This document shows positions 52,530-61,298 of a stretch of DNA of 64,000 nt, piece after piece. Position 1 is the first letter of the stretch; each line of letters opens with the position of its first letter. The notes beneath the pieces were generated by a model. That model did not search any database, was not told the origin of the DNA, and saw only the letters and a program-made list of their open reading frames with translations. Made by a program: the position numbers and the translations under genes. Source of the stretch: Clostridium_AD sp036569345 (GTDB lineage: Bacteria; Bacillota; Clostridia; Clostridiales; Clostridiaceae); NCBI RefSeq assembly GCF_036569345.1, contig NZ_DATCQT010000181.1, positions 46,821 to 110,820 of the forward strand, in the 5' to 3' direction.

Positions 52530-54320
52530 ATGATATATGGAAATATCGATGGAGTTAAAAATTCGATTTTAGATAAATTGGAAAAGGCATGCGAAATAAG
52601 GATTTCTAAAGATTGTATTTTGTCTGTTGAATTGGTAGATATACTAGTTGAAGTAACGCAAATTTTAGGTAGGGAAGTCAGTGCTGCAATAGATAGAAAA
52701 GGCAAAATAATTAGTATGGCAATTGGTGATAGTAGTACAGTAGATCTGCCTTTAATTGATATACGAGAGGGTCGTTTATCAGGGGTTAAAATAGTACATA
52801 CACATCCAAATGGCAATTCTAGATTATCTGCCCTAGATATGTCAGCCCTAGTAAAATTAAAGCTAGATTGTATTGTGGCTATTGGAGTTACCGCTGAAAG
52901 AGAAAAATTGAGATATAACATAGGTTTTTGCGAAATAGATAATAGTATATTAATAGAAGATGAAGTAGGTCCAATAAACATAAATGAGGTAATGGAATAT
53001 AACATTTTAGACAAAGTTAAATATGTCGAAAGATTAATGAAGACAAGTGAAATTGTTGAAGATGATATAGAAAGAGCTATTTTAGTGGGGATAGAAAGTG
53101 AAGAGGACTTATTAGAACTTACAGAACTCGCAAGGGCATGTAATGTAGAAACTGTAGATACAATACTGCAAAACAGACATAAAATAGATGCAGCTTTATA
53201 TATAGGCAGCGGTAAAGCAGAAGAAATTGCAGTTTTAAGGCAAGCGTTAAGGGCGAATATAGTTATTTTTGATGATGAATTATCAGGTTCTCAAGTTAGA
53301 AATTTGGAGGAAGTGCTTGGATGTAAGGTAATAGATAGAACTACACTAATTTTAGAGATATTTGCTAGGCGGGCAAGAACTAGAGAAGCAAAAATTCAAG
53401 TTGAACTTGCACAATTAAAATATAGATTACCACGATTAATAGGACTTGGAACAATGTTATCAAGAACTGGTGCTGGAATTGGAACAAGAGGCCCTGGGGA
53501 GAAAAAGTTAGAAATAGATAAAAGACGAATAAGAGAAGGTATTTTTGATTTAAATAAAGAATTAGAAAAAATAAGAACTACAAGAAATGTTCAAAGAGAA
53601 AAGAGAAGTCGCGAAAGCATTTCAAAAGTATCTTTAGTTGGGTATACTAATTCTGGCAAATCAACACTTAGAAATGCATTGTGCGAAGTAGCAGCATTAA
53701 AAAGTGTAACACAAAAAGATAAAGTGTTTGAAGCAGATATGCTTTTTGCAACACTAGACGTAACAACAAGAGCTCTTTTATTACCAGATAATAGAGTGGC
53801 TGCAGTAACGGATACCGTAGGTTTTATAAGGAAACTTCCCCATGACTTAGTAGAAGCATTTAAATCAACTCTAGAAGAGGTGGTATATTCAGATTTGTTG
53901 CTACATGTTGTGGATGCGTCAGCTGACACTGCAGAATTACAAATAGTAGCTGTAGATGGAGTTCTAACGGAATTAAATGCAATTAATAAGCCAATGATAT
54001 TAGTTTTAAATAAAATAGATATAGCCTCACAAGAAAATATTTTGAAAATTAAAGAAAAATATAAAAATTTAAAGTGTATCGAAATATCAGCTAAAAATGG
54101 TACAAATTTGGAAGAACTATTGAAAGAGACATGCAGGGAGCTTCCATATACGCTTAAAAAGTTTAAAGTACTTATACCATACACTGACCAGTCAATGGTG
54201 GCATATTTGCATAGAGGTTCAAAGGTTGATTCAGAAGAATATAATGAAGAAGGAACACTTATGTCAGTACAAGGTGACGATGAAGTTTATAACAAGTGTG
54301 AAAAATATATTTTAGTGTAA
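52530..54320 (+). CDS. hflX: GTPase HflX with an N-terminal JAMM-like domain
   Basis: 596 aa, about 170 longer than classical HflX. Residues ~170-360 form the HflX N-terminal domain and glycine-rich linker (GSGKAEEI, FDDELSGSQVRNLE, IFARRARTREAKIQVELAQL, GPGEKKLEIDKR). The G domain follows with GYTNSGKSTLRNAL (G1), DTVGFIRKLPHDLVEAFKST (G3) and LNKID (G4). HflX splits stalled 70S ribosomes. The extra N-terminus (1-160) contains HTHPNGNSRLSALD at 90-103, an exact match to the JAMM metal motif HxHPx6SxxD, with Glu49 as possible third residue. The motif is seen directly; a metal-dependent activity is inference. Confidence 0.9.
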   Translation: MIYGNIDGVKNSILDKLEKACEIRISKDCILSVELVDILVEVTQILGREVSAAIDRKGKIISMAIGDSSTVDLPLIDIREGRLSGVKIVHTHPNGNSRLSALDMSALVKLKLDCIVAIGVTAEREKLRYNIGFCEIDNSILIEDEVGPININEVMEYNILDKVKYVERLMKTSEIVEDDIERAILVGIESEEDLLELTELARACNVETVDTILQNRHKIDAALYIGSGKAEEIAVLRQALRANIVIFDDELSGSQVRNLEEVLGCKVIDRTTLILEIFARRARTREAKIQVELAQLKYRLPRLIGLGTMLSRTGAGIGTRGPGEKKLEIDKRRIREGIFDLNKELEKIRTTRNVQREKRSRESISKVSLVGYTNSGKSTLRNALCEVAALKSVTQKDKVFEADMLFATLDVTTRALLLPDNRVAAVTDTVGFIRKLPHDLVEAFKSTLEEVVYSDLLLHVVDASADTAELQIVAVDGVLTELNAINKPMILVLNKIDIASQENILKIKEKYKNLKCIEISAKNGTNLEELLKETCRELPYTLKKFKVLIPYTDQSMVAYLHRGSKVDSEEYNEEGTLMSVQGDDEVYNKCEKYILV

Positions 54321-54469
54321 CTCATACCTTTATTAATTTTAACATTACACTCTACAAGAGTAATTTTATTAGTTTTTGTGATAAAATCCGTTAAAAGTGT
54401 AATAAAACCTATAGTAAGTTTATATAATTAAATATTAGATATATCATTATCGTAGGATTAGGAGTAGAT

Positions 54470-55009
54470 ATGGGAGAGGAAAAATCGAATTCAGATAATG
54501 GAAATAGAATAAATAAAACAACAAATCAACAAGATGAAGTAAACAATTATGTAAAAAAAATTATAAATGATATGAATGAGGAATATAAGAATACTAATGA
54601 GAATGAATCTATGCAGCAGCAATTGTATAATTCCACTAGTGCCACTGGAACATCTGCTACTACTGATATATGCGATAATTTTGATATCAGATCATTGGCA
54701 GATAAGGTTACAAATATAAACATTTTAAGATTTGAATTAGATAGGTTACCGCTGGATTTTAAAGCAAGAGCTTATTTTGAAAATGATGTAAAACCATTAA
54801 CGGATACTTTAACAGTTCTATCATTTGCAGCTCATAATTATTCATTTACTGCGAACAATTTGGCAGGTACAAATTTTGGCAGTAGTTCAAAAATAAAAGA
54901 TGCGATAGATTTAGTTGAGGAAGTTGATGAGATTTCTGAAGATTTAATGAAGGTGTTGAGATGCAAAGTTGAGAATATGCTCAAACTTGCAAAGTATGAT
55001 TGTAAATGA
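54470..55009 (+). CDS. Protein of unknown function
   Basis: 179 aa that I do not recognise. The first ~75 residues are Asn/Gln/Glu/Ser/Thr-rich and look disordered. The rest (about 80-179) is helical with a conserved look: FDIRSLADKVTNINILRFELDRLP, then FENDVKPLTDTLTVLSFAA and EVDEISEDLMKVLRCKVENML. No signal peptide or membrane segment. It stands alone between hflX and a nucleotidyltransferase and has its own likely terminator. GATTAGGAG precedes the ATG. Confidence 0.6.
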   Translation: MGEEKSNSDNGNRINKTTNQQDEVNNYVKKIINDMNEEYKNTNENESMQQQLYNSTSATGTSATTDICDNFDIRSLADKVTNINILRFELDRLPLDFKARAYFENDVKPLTDTLTVLSFAAHNYSFTANNLAGTNFGSSSKIKDAIDLVEEVDEISEDLMKVLRCKVENMLKLAKYDCK

Positions 55010-55023
55010 TTTTTTATGATGAT

Positions 55024-55070
55024 AAGGAGAATGGGTTTATGTAATACTAAACTTGATTCTCTTTATTTTG
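55024..55070 (+). terminator. Probable terminator after the unknown gene
   Basis: AAGGAGAAT (55024-55032) pairs with ATTCTCTTT (55056-55064) including one G-T pair; an inner GTTTA/TAAAC stem extends it. ATTTTG follows. Confidence 0.55.
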
Positions 55071-55089
55071 TTCTCTAGGAACGAAATGC

Positions 55090-55119
55090 TTGTAATAAAG
55101 AAAAATGTAGTGCTATAAT
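55090..55119 (+). promoter_or_regulatory. Candidate sigma-A promoter of the nucleotidyltransferase-MocR pair
   Basis: TTGTAA (55090-55095), 18-nt spacer, extended -10 TGCTATAAT ending at 55119, with 136 nt to the start codon. Confidence 0.55.
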
Positions 55120-55255
55120 GAAGGATAAAGGAATAACGCAAGAATTTTATGATAGAAATAATGTTAATAAAATATTCATTTAGAAAATTTGCATTTTAAG
55201 ACACTAAAACACATTAGAAATTAATAAGCTATATAAACTTAAGGGAGGGAAAGGA

Positions 55256-56152
55256 ATGACAAAAACTATTGTGCAATATCAAAAGGCTTTTAACAGTGTA
55301 TTAGATAGACTAAAAATTGATGATACTGTTTTGTCGGTTATGGTTTTCGGGAGTATGGTAACAGGCGATTTGTGGGAAGAATCCGATATTGATTTTTTCG
55401 TAATTGTAAATGTGAATTTTGATAAAATAAGGGACATATATGCCGAAGAGAAGGGTATTCCAGTTCATATTAAACTTATGGGTAAAGAAAAGTTTATACA
55501 AATTTATTCTGATAATTTAAAGGGTGGATTTATACATAGAATTTTCTCATCTTCTAGGTTATTATTTTCAAAAGATATGGATATAACAGTGAGGTATGAT
55601 GGTGGTAGGTTTTTCCCTGATGTTGATAGAGAACGATGGGGAATGTATTTTTTAGGTAAGCTCTTAAAAGATATTGGAGTATGTAAAAAATATTTGTCAA
55701 GCAATGGGATATATACAGCATATAGTACTGCTATAAGATGCATAGAGAAGTATTCAAGACTATTTGTTAACTCATCAGGTTATATGATTAGTAAAGATGT
55801 TATGACTATGGCCCTTAATTTAAACGAAAGTTTTAAACAATGCGTTGATAAATTGTTTTTTGACAAATCAAACACTGTGGAAACAATTAAGGAAACTATG
55901 ACATTTTTAGAGCAAAGTATAAATTCGAGTATTAAGAGTAATTGTGCCTTGCTTTTAAACTATATGAGAGGAAAAGACAAGTTTTTAAGTGCAGAGGAAA
56001 TTATGGCAGATGATTTGTTTAAGGATTTTGATATTGATATGGAAGAATTGCTTAATAAATTATGGGAAAGAGATATTATTAAAAAGGAAACTAGAGATTT
56101 TAAAATAGACAAGGAAAAAGTTTTGTTTAAACAAAATGTTTATTACGTCTAA
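55256..56152 (+). CDS. Nucleotidyltransferase-domain protein
   Basis: 298 aa. The N-terminal ~100 residues are a minimal nucleotidyltransferase fold with VFGSMVTGDLWEESDIDFFV, the GS-x(10)-DxD catalytic pattern, and a third acidic position possible near VHIKL. The remaining ~200 residues are helical and resemble the C-terminal parts of aminoglycoside nucleotidyltransferase-like proteins (ECGxxxxA-type helices), with a short winged-helix-like end. The substrate could be an antibiotic, an RNA or a protein. It lies 26 bp before a MocR regulator, which may control it. GGGAGGG precedes the ATG. Confidence 0.72.
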   Translation: MTKTIVQYQKAFNSVLDRLKIDDTVLSVMVFGSMVTGDLWEESDIDFFVIVNVNFDKIRDIYAEEKGIPVHIKLMGKEKFIQIYSDNLKGGFIHRIFSSSRLLFSKDMDITVRYDGGRFFPDVDRERWGMYFLGKLLKDIGVCKKYLSSNGIYTAYSTAIRCIEKYSRLFVNSSGYMISKDVMTMALNLNESFKQCVDKLFFDKSNTVETIKETMTFLEQSINSSIKSNCALLLNYMRGKDKFLSAEEIMADDLFKDFDIDMEELLNKLWERDIIKKETRDFKIDKEKVLFKQNVYYV

Positions 56153-56178
56153 TATTTCTGAAATGAATGGGTGAAAAT

Positions 56179-57585
56179 ATGGTTAAATATGAAATCAAAT
56201 TTACAAGAGAAATTCCTAAGTATATGGAAATATCAAAACATATTAAAAATTTGATTGATGAAAATAGCGTGGATGACGGCGAAAAGTTACCTTCAATAAG
56301 AAAATTATCAAAAATATTGATGGTTAATGATGTTACAGTAGTTAGCGCCTATAAAAAGCTTGAAGCTGAGGGATATGCATACCAAAAGATGGGTAGTGGA
56401 ACTTATGCTAAAAGAAGAGATACAAACATAAGGTTTAAAAAGGAATATTCTAATACCTTGAAAAAAATTTCTGGGCAAGATTTTAAAAAATATGTAGATT
56501 TTACAGGGGAGATTACAAGCAGTGAATTTTTTCCTGTAACTGTATTTAAAGATGTTTTAAATGAGGTATTAGATAGAGATGGAACAGAGGCTTTTGCCTA
56601 CAAGGAATCTTTGGGATATGAGGGACTTAGAAATAGTATAAGTAGTTTTTTTTGGGATAATAAGGTAAGCTCAGAAGACATATTGATTCTGTCGGGTGCA
56701 CAGCAGGGTATTGATATAGTGTCTAAATCTATAATAAATGTTCATGATAATGTTGTTGTAGAAAAGCCAACCTATGGTGGTGCGTTATCGGTTTTTAAAT
56801 GGAGAAGGGCTAACATATTTGAAGTTGATATGTTGGAAGATGGAGTGGATTTACTCCAATTAGAAGAGATACTTAAAAAGAATAGAATAAAATGCTTTTA
56901 TGCCATGAGTTATTTTCAAAATCCTACAGGAGCCACCTATAGTTTGGAGAAAAAGCTAAGGATATTAGAACTCGCAGAGTTACATGATTTTTTTATTGTT
57001 GAAGATGATTATTTGTCTGAACTAATATATGATAATAAGTTATATAAGAGTTTTAAAAGCTTAGATATAAATGATCGGGTTATTTATATAAAGAGTTTTT
57101 CAAAGATATTTCTTCCAGGAATAAGACTTGGATATATGATACCGCCAGAGGAGTGCAAAGAGCTAATCCAAAATTCGAAGATTAATACCGATATATCAAC
57201 TTCCAGTCTCATGCAACGTGCTCTTGATTTATACATAAATAAAGATCTTTGGAAAGAACACATAAGCCGCCTTAACATGGCATATAAAGACAAATATAAC
57301 TTTATGATAAATTGTATAGAAAAATATTTAGGTGATAAGGTTACTTATTATACTCCTGGAGGGGGAATTCATTTTTATTTTAAAATAGCTGACAATTTGA
57401 AAAGTACTTCCATGGAATTGTTTTATAGGTGTAAAAATATGAAAGTTCTATTGACACCGGGCGTTTTATTTTATAAAAATGCTATAGAAGGAAATGATTA
57501 TTTTAGATTAAGTTTTTCGGAAATAAAAAAGCCTGAAATAGAACAAGGAATTAAAATTATCTCAGAGTTATTAAGTGAAAAATAG
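56179..57585 (+). CDS. MocR-type regulator (GntR HTH fused to aminotransferase domain)
   Basis: 468 aa from ATG 56179 (GGGTGA upstream; the in-frame ATG at 56167 overlaps that site). Residues ~1-75 are a GntR winged helix (IPKYMEISKHIKNLIDENSV, KLPSIRKLSKILMVNDVTVVSAYKKLEAEGY). Residues ~110-468 are a fold-type I aminotransferase with SGAQQGIDIVSK, PTYGGALSVF, YFQNPTGATYS, VEDDYLSEL and the PLP lysine in SFSKIFLPGIRLGY. MocR proteins use PLP or an amine ligand as a signal. It is transcribed with the nucleotidyltransferase, so that gene is a possible target. Confidence 0.88.
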   Translation: MVKYEIKFTREIPKYMEISKHIKNLIDENSVDDGEKLPSIRKLSKILMVNDVTVVSAYKKLEAEGYAYQKMGSGTYAKRRDTNIRFKKEYSNTLKKISGQDFKKYVDFTGEITSSEFFPVTVFKDVLNEVLDRDGTEAFAYKESLGYEGLRNSISSFFWDNKVSSEDILILSGAQQGIDIVSKSIINVHDNVVVEKPTYGGALSVFKWRRANIFEVDMLEDGVDLLQLEEILKKNRIKCFYAMSYFQNPTGATYSLEKKLRILELAELHDFFIVEDDYLSELIYDNKLYKSFKSLDINDRVIYIKSFSKIFLPGIRLGYMIPPEECKELIQNSKINTDISTSSLMQRALDLYINKDLWKEHISRLNMAYKDKYNFMINCIEKYLGDKVTYYTPGGGIHFYFKIADNLKSTSMELFYRCKNMKVLLTPGVLFYKNAIEGNDYFRLSFSEIKKPEIEQGIKIISELLSEK

Positions 57586-57616
57586 ATAAATATTTGCAAA
57601 TTAAGGAGAGAAACTT

Positions 57617-58270
57617 TTGAAAAAAGGATTAATGGTCATTGACTGGTTATGCATTAGTAAGTATTCTCAAGAGGAAATATCTTATTTCTTGTTTTTGGAA
57701 GGTAAAACTATGGAAGCCATATGTAAAATTAGAAATTTAGATAATGCCATTGTACAAAAACATATAATTGATGGTAAAATAAAATATAGATTTTTGGTGC
57801 AAAGCAATGATACAGATGAACTTTTTAAGAAAATTGTTAAAGCAGGAAAAGAGGATAAAATCTGTTTCCTGAATTCACTTGAAGAGAATAATAAAAATAA
57901 ATTAACAACGTTAATAAAAACTAATTATGTGGAGATGCATCCTAAAGATAAAGAGGCTGCAGTTTGGATAATAGGAGAATTAAAGGAAAAGTCTTGTTTA
58001 GATATTTTAATTAAAGCTTCAGTTCATAAATATATAAATGTACGCAGAATGGCAGTTTCAGCAATGGGAAAAATAGGAGATATAAGATCTGAAGGGGCAT
58101 TACTTAGAGCCCTTGGGGATGAGAATCCACAAGTGATAAGTTATGCAATAAAATCTCTAAGCATAATAAAAAGTGAAAAAGCTATTTCAAAAATAAAGTA
58201 CATATGCACAAGCACTGACAAAAAATATATAATTGATGCTGCACAGAGGTTTTTATTACTTATGGAGTAA
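57617..58270 (+). CDS. HEAT-repeat protein
   Basis: 217 aa from TTG 57617, with AAGGAGAG 6 nt upstream. The N-terminal ~90 residues are unrecognised. The C-terminal half has HEAT/PBS-lyase-type repeats, best seen in YINVRRMAVSAMGKIGDIRS followed by GALLRALGDENPQVISYAIKSLSII. Such repeats are protein-interaction scaffolds; no catalytic residues are seen. It follows the MocR gene by 31 bp and may share its transcript. Confidence 0.72.
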   Translation: MKKGLMVIDWLCISKYSQEEISYFLFLEGKTMEAICKIRNLDNAIVQKHIIDGKIKYRFLVQSNDTDELFKKIVKAGKEDKICFLNSLEENNKNKLTTLIKTNYVEMHPKDKEAAVWIIGELKEKSCLDILIKASVHKYINVRRMAVSAMGKIGDIRSEGALLRALGDENPQVISYAIKSLSIIKSEKAISKIKYICTSTDKKYIIDAAQRFLLLME

Positions 58271-58339
58271 ACATAGATAAAATTAGAGGGTAACCTTAAA
58301 TTTTATCTCGAACATTTAGTGATGGGTGGGAGAATTGAA

Positions 58340-59005
58340 ATGAGTTACTTTACAATAAAAGATGAATCAATCGCTGAATTTAAGGAGAAAAAATCTATTT
58401 TTATTGGGCAGATTAAAAGAGTTGAAAGTGAAGATGAGGCAAAGAAATTCGTTAATTATGTTAAAAATAAACATAAACAAGCAAGGCATAATGTTTATTC
58501 CTATATAATTGGAGAAAATAAGGACATACAAAGGTATAGTGATGATGGAGAACCTAAAGGAACCGGAGGTATTCCTATGCTAGAAGTTTTAAAAAAGAGT
58601 GATATTACAGATGTAGTTGTGGTAGTTACCAGATATTTTGGAGGAATTCTTCTAGGTACTGGAGGTCTTGCAAGAGCATATTCTAAAGGTGCGTCGCTGG
58701 CTGTTCAAGAGGCGGGTGTGGTGGAAAAGGTTAAAGGTATCTCGCTTACAATACTAATTGAGTATGATCTATTGGGGAAGCTGCAACATTTATGTACTAA
58801 AGATAACTTTCATATAGAACATATAGAGTATACTGACAAAGTTAATATTAAAATATTGTGTCAGTTTTGTAATCTAGAAAAATTAAAGTCACAAATAACC
58901 GAAGTTACCTCAGGAAAAGCTTTGTTTTACGAAGAAAAGGCGAAAATGTACTTCAAATTGGAACATAGATTGTATGATAGTGAAATTATAGACTCTGTAC
59001 TTTAA
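58340..59005 (+). CDS. YigZ/IMPACT-family protein
   Basis: 221 aa from ATG 58340; GGTGGGAG sits at a good distance, while the GTG and ATG at 58319-58324 lie before it. N-terminal UPF0029 domain: FIGQIKRVESEDEAKKFV, the KQARHNVYSYIIG block, RYSDDGEPKGTGGIPML, VVVVTRYFGGILLGTGGLARAY. A C-terminal DUF1949 ferredoxin-like domain begins near ISLTILIEYDLLGKLQHL. The E. coli homologue and eukaryotic IMPACT interact with translation-related factors; the molecular function in bacteria is unclear. Confidence 0.9.
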   Translation: MSYFTIKDESIAEFKEKKSIFIGQIKRVESEDEAKKFVNYVKNKHKQARHNVYSYIIGENKDIQRYSDDGEPKGTGGIPMLEVLKKSDITDVVVVVTRYFGGILLGTGGLARAYSKGASLAVQEAGVVEKVKGISLTILIEYDLLGKLQHLCTKDNFHIEHIEYTDKVNIKILCQFCNLEKLKSQITEVTSGKALFYEEKAKMYFKLEHRLYDSEIIDSVL

Positions 59006-59036
59006 CAAGTAATAGTATACATACTTTTCTTTTTAT

Positions 59037-59066
59037 TTGAAAAATACTTTATTTGTATGATATAAT
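59037..59066 (+). promoter_or_regulatory. Sigma-A promoter of yebC
   Basis: TTGAAA (59037-59042), 18-nt spacer and extended -10 TGATATAAT with TATAAT at 59061-59066. It lies about 100 bp before the start codon. Confidence 0.72.
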
Positions 59067-59169
59067 AAAAGTGTAATGTACTTAAGACTAATTCATAGAA
59101 ATATTGGTAGTTATTAGAAGTGGTCAGAAATATTTCACATACAAAATAGTTAGTTGGGGGGGAGTTCAA

Positions 59170-59910
59170 ATGTCGGGACATTCAAAATGGCATAATATAC
59201 AACAGAAAAAAGGTAAGATTGATGTTATAAGAGGTAAAGTTTTCACGAAATTAGGTAAAGAAATAATAATGGCTGCTAAAAATGGTGGATCTAGCTTGGA
59301 AATTAATGCTCATCTTAGAGATGTAGTTGCTAAAGCAAAATCTAATAATATGCCATTAGAAACAATAAACAGGGCAATTAAAAAAGGTGCTGGAGAGCTT
59401 GAAGGTGTAAACTACGAAGAAATAGTTTATGAAGGTTATGGGGCAGAAGGCGTTGCTGTAGTAGTTGTTACGCTTACAGATAAAAAGAATAGAAGCGTTG
59501 CTACTGTAAGGCATGCTTTTGACAGACACCATGGGAATATGGGAGCAGCTGGATGCGTAAGCTGGATGTTTGCTAAAAAAGGACAAATCATCATAGAAAG
59601 AACTGAAGTTATGGATGAAGACGAAATTATGATGCTAGCTTTAGAGGCAGGTGCAGAGGATTTTAACGCAGAAGAAGAAATGTTTGAAATTATTACATCT
59701 GTAGAAACCTTTGGACAAGTAAGAGAAGTGTTAGAAGCAGCAGGTTTTGAATTTGCGTCAGCTGAGATTACAATGATACCTGATAACATGATACCTATTA
59801 GCCTAGAAGGTGCAGGTAAGGTACACAGGCTTGTAGAAATGCTTGAAGACAATGAGGATGTTCAAGATGTTTATCATAATGCAGAGTACCCTGAGGAATT
59901 TGAGGGATAG
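59170..59910 (+). CDS. yebC: YebC/PmpR-family transcriptional/translational regulator
   Basis: 246 aa from ATG 59170, preceded by GGGGGGAG. Begins MSGHSKWHNIQQKKGK and contains KLGKEIIMAAKNGG, AIKKGAGELEG, YEGYGAEGVAVVV and NMGAAGCVSWMF, the invariant YebC blocks. The open frame extends to 59104, but those residues are not part of the family. Members bind DNA or, as recently shown for some, help ribosomes through proline stretches. Monocistronic with its own promoter. Confidence 0.94.
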   Translation: MSGHSKWHNIQQKKGKIDVIRGKVFTKLGKEIIMAAKNGGSSLEINAHLRDVVAKAKSNNMPLETINRAIKKGAGELEGVNYEEIVYEGYGAEGVAVVVVTLTDKKNRSVATVRHAFDRHHGNMGAAGCVSWMFAKKGQIIIERTEVMDEDEIMMLALEAGAEDFNAEEEMFEIITSVETFGQVREVLEAAGFEFASAEITMIPDNMIPISLEGAGKVHRLVEMLEDNEDVQDVYHNAEYPEEFEG

Positions 59911-60084
59911 AGTATATTGCTTGAAGTAAGCGATTGCAGAGCAATCCAAACTGTGATGACATACGTGAAAAACCGCAATTATGGTTTATGTTGATGGTAT
60001 ACGTTGCTTATTGATTTTATTGGGTTATGATAAACATATAATCACTTTTTATATAATTAATAAATTATATAGGGAGTGATTTTT

Positions 60085-61002
60085 TTGTTATTAACAGATG
60101 TATTAAGGGAGTTTATCTTTGAAATTCAAATTAAAAATTACAGCATAAGGACTCAGAAATCGTATAAAAATAGTAATGTTTTGTTCCAAAATTACATAAA
60201 AGAAAAGTATAATATTTTGGAATTAGAGGAGATAAATTATCTCCATATTAAAGAATATGTAAAATTTCAACATCAAAAAGGAAGAAAACCAACTTATATA
60301 AATTCAATACTAAAAACTTTAAGGTCATTTTTTGAATATTGTACCAAGGAATCGTATATTAACGTTAACCCTTGTAAAAAAGTTAGTTGGCAAAGAGAGG
60401 GTAAGGTTGTTATAGAGGCTTTCAATGACAGTGAGGTAATTAAAATGCTTCAAGCTTACAATTATTCAAATTATTTAAATGCTAGGAATAAAACTATAAT
60501 GGCTACTTTATTTGATACTGGTATCAGAAACCTTGAATTATGTTCCCTAACAAGATTAGATGTTAGAGAAACAATTATAAGAATATTAGGAAAAGGAAAC
60601 AAGGAACGGTATGTATCTATTTCACCAATGTTAAAGAAAATAATGATTAAGTATGAGAGAATAAGAGATTTCTATTTTACAGATAAAATTATAAATGATA
60701 ATAATTATTTTTTATCTAATAATTGCAGACCGCTAACTGTGGAAGCTATTGAAAGAGTGGTTAAAATAGCAGGAGAGAAGGCTGAAATAAGAAAAGAAAT
60801 AAGGTGCAGTCCTCATACAGCAAGACATTATTTTGCACAGGCTCAATTACGCAACGGATTGGACGTCTACTCACTCTCAAGACTTTTAGGACATGAAAAT
60901 ATTTCTATAACTAAGCGATATTTACAATCTATTCAAGACGAAGAAATTTTAGAATTGTCTATAAAAACAAGTCCATTAATGAACTTAAAGGGTAAGAAAT
61001 AA
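60085..61002 (+). CDS. Tyrosine recombinase / phage-type integrase (XerD-like)
   Basis: 305 aa from TTG 60085 with GGGAG 8 nt upstream; the in-frame GTG at 60076 overlaps that site. N-terminal SAM-like DNA-binding domain (~1-100) with QNYIKEKYNILEL. The catalytic domain has the full set: Arg in DTGIRNLEL, Lys in GKGNKERYV, HTARHYFAQ (H-x-x-R), GHENIS and the tyrosine nucleophile in TKRYLQS. Length fits XerC/D-type or transposon recombinases. No excisionase, phage or conjugation gene lies nearby. The upstream 165 bp are rich in short inverted repeats. A strong terminator follows. Confidence 0.88.
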   Translation: MLLTDVLREFIFEIQIKNYSIRTQKSYKNSNVLFQNYIKEKYNILELEEINYLHIKEYVKFQHQKGRKPTYINSILKTLRSFFEYCTKESYINVNPCKKVSWQREGKVVIEAFNDSEVIKMLQAYNYSNYLNARNKTIMATLFDTGIRNLELCSLTRLDVRETIIRILGKGNKERYVSISPMLKKIMIKYERIRDFYFTDKIINDNNYFLSNNCRPLTVEAIERVVKIAGEKAEIRKEIRCSPHTARHYFAQAQLRNGLDVYSLSRLLGHENISITKRYLQSIQDEEILELSIKTSPLMNLKGKK

Positions 61003-61033
61003 TTCATTAAATAAAAAAAAGGATATAAAGATA

Positions 61034-61067
61034 AAAGATACATAATCTGCATGTATCTTTTTTTATT
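61034..61067 (+). terminator. Intrinsic terminator after the recombinase
   Basis: AAAGATACAT (61034-61043) and ATGTATCTTT (61051-61060) form a 10-bp stem with a 7-nt loop, followed by TTTTATTTTT. Confidence 0.88.
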
Positions 61068-61224
61068 TTTAAATAGTAAAATATTTAAGCCTTTAGTAGA
61101 TTGAAGCAAATAGTTGTAAGTGAATTTTGTTTAAAATTTAAGAATCCACGGATGATACTTGAAGGATATATTGGAGATTTATAATTTTTTTAAAATTAAA
61201 TATAGTGAAATTTAGAAATATATG

Positions 61225-61253
61225 TTGCAAATGTGTTTATGATGTAATAATAT
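61225..61253 (+). promoter_or_regulatory. Possible promoter of the Spo0E-like gene
   Basis: TTGCAA (61225-61230), 17 nt, TAATAT (61248-61253), about 46 bp before the start. Each hexamer has two mismatches to consensus. The rest of 61003-61298 holds only the terminator and AT-rich sequence. Confidence 0.35.
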
Positions 61254-61298
61254 TATTATTATTATCGAATTACAAATTTTATGAAAAGAGTAAATATT

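Noticed and set aside
52499..53014. 171-aa open frame on the - strand
   Set aside because: Antisense to the start of hflX, which has strong motif support.
53591..54184. 197-aa open frame on the - strand
   Set aside because: It lies wholly antisense to the hflX GTPase domain, has no ribosome site or family motif, and mirrors hflX codon structure.
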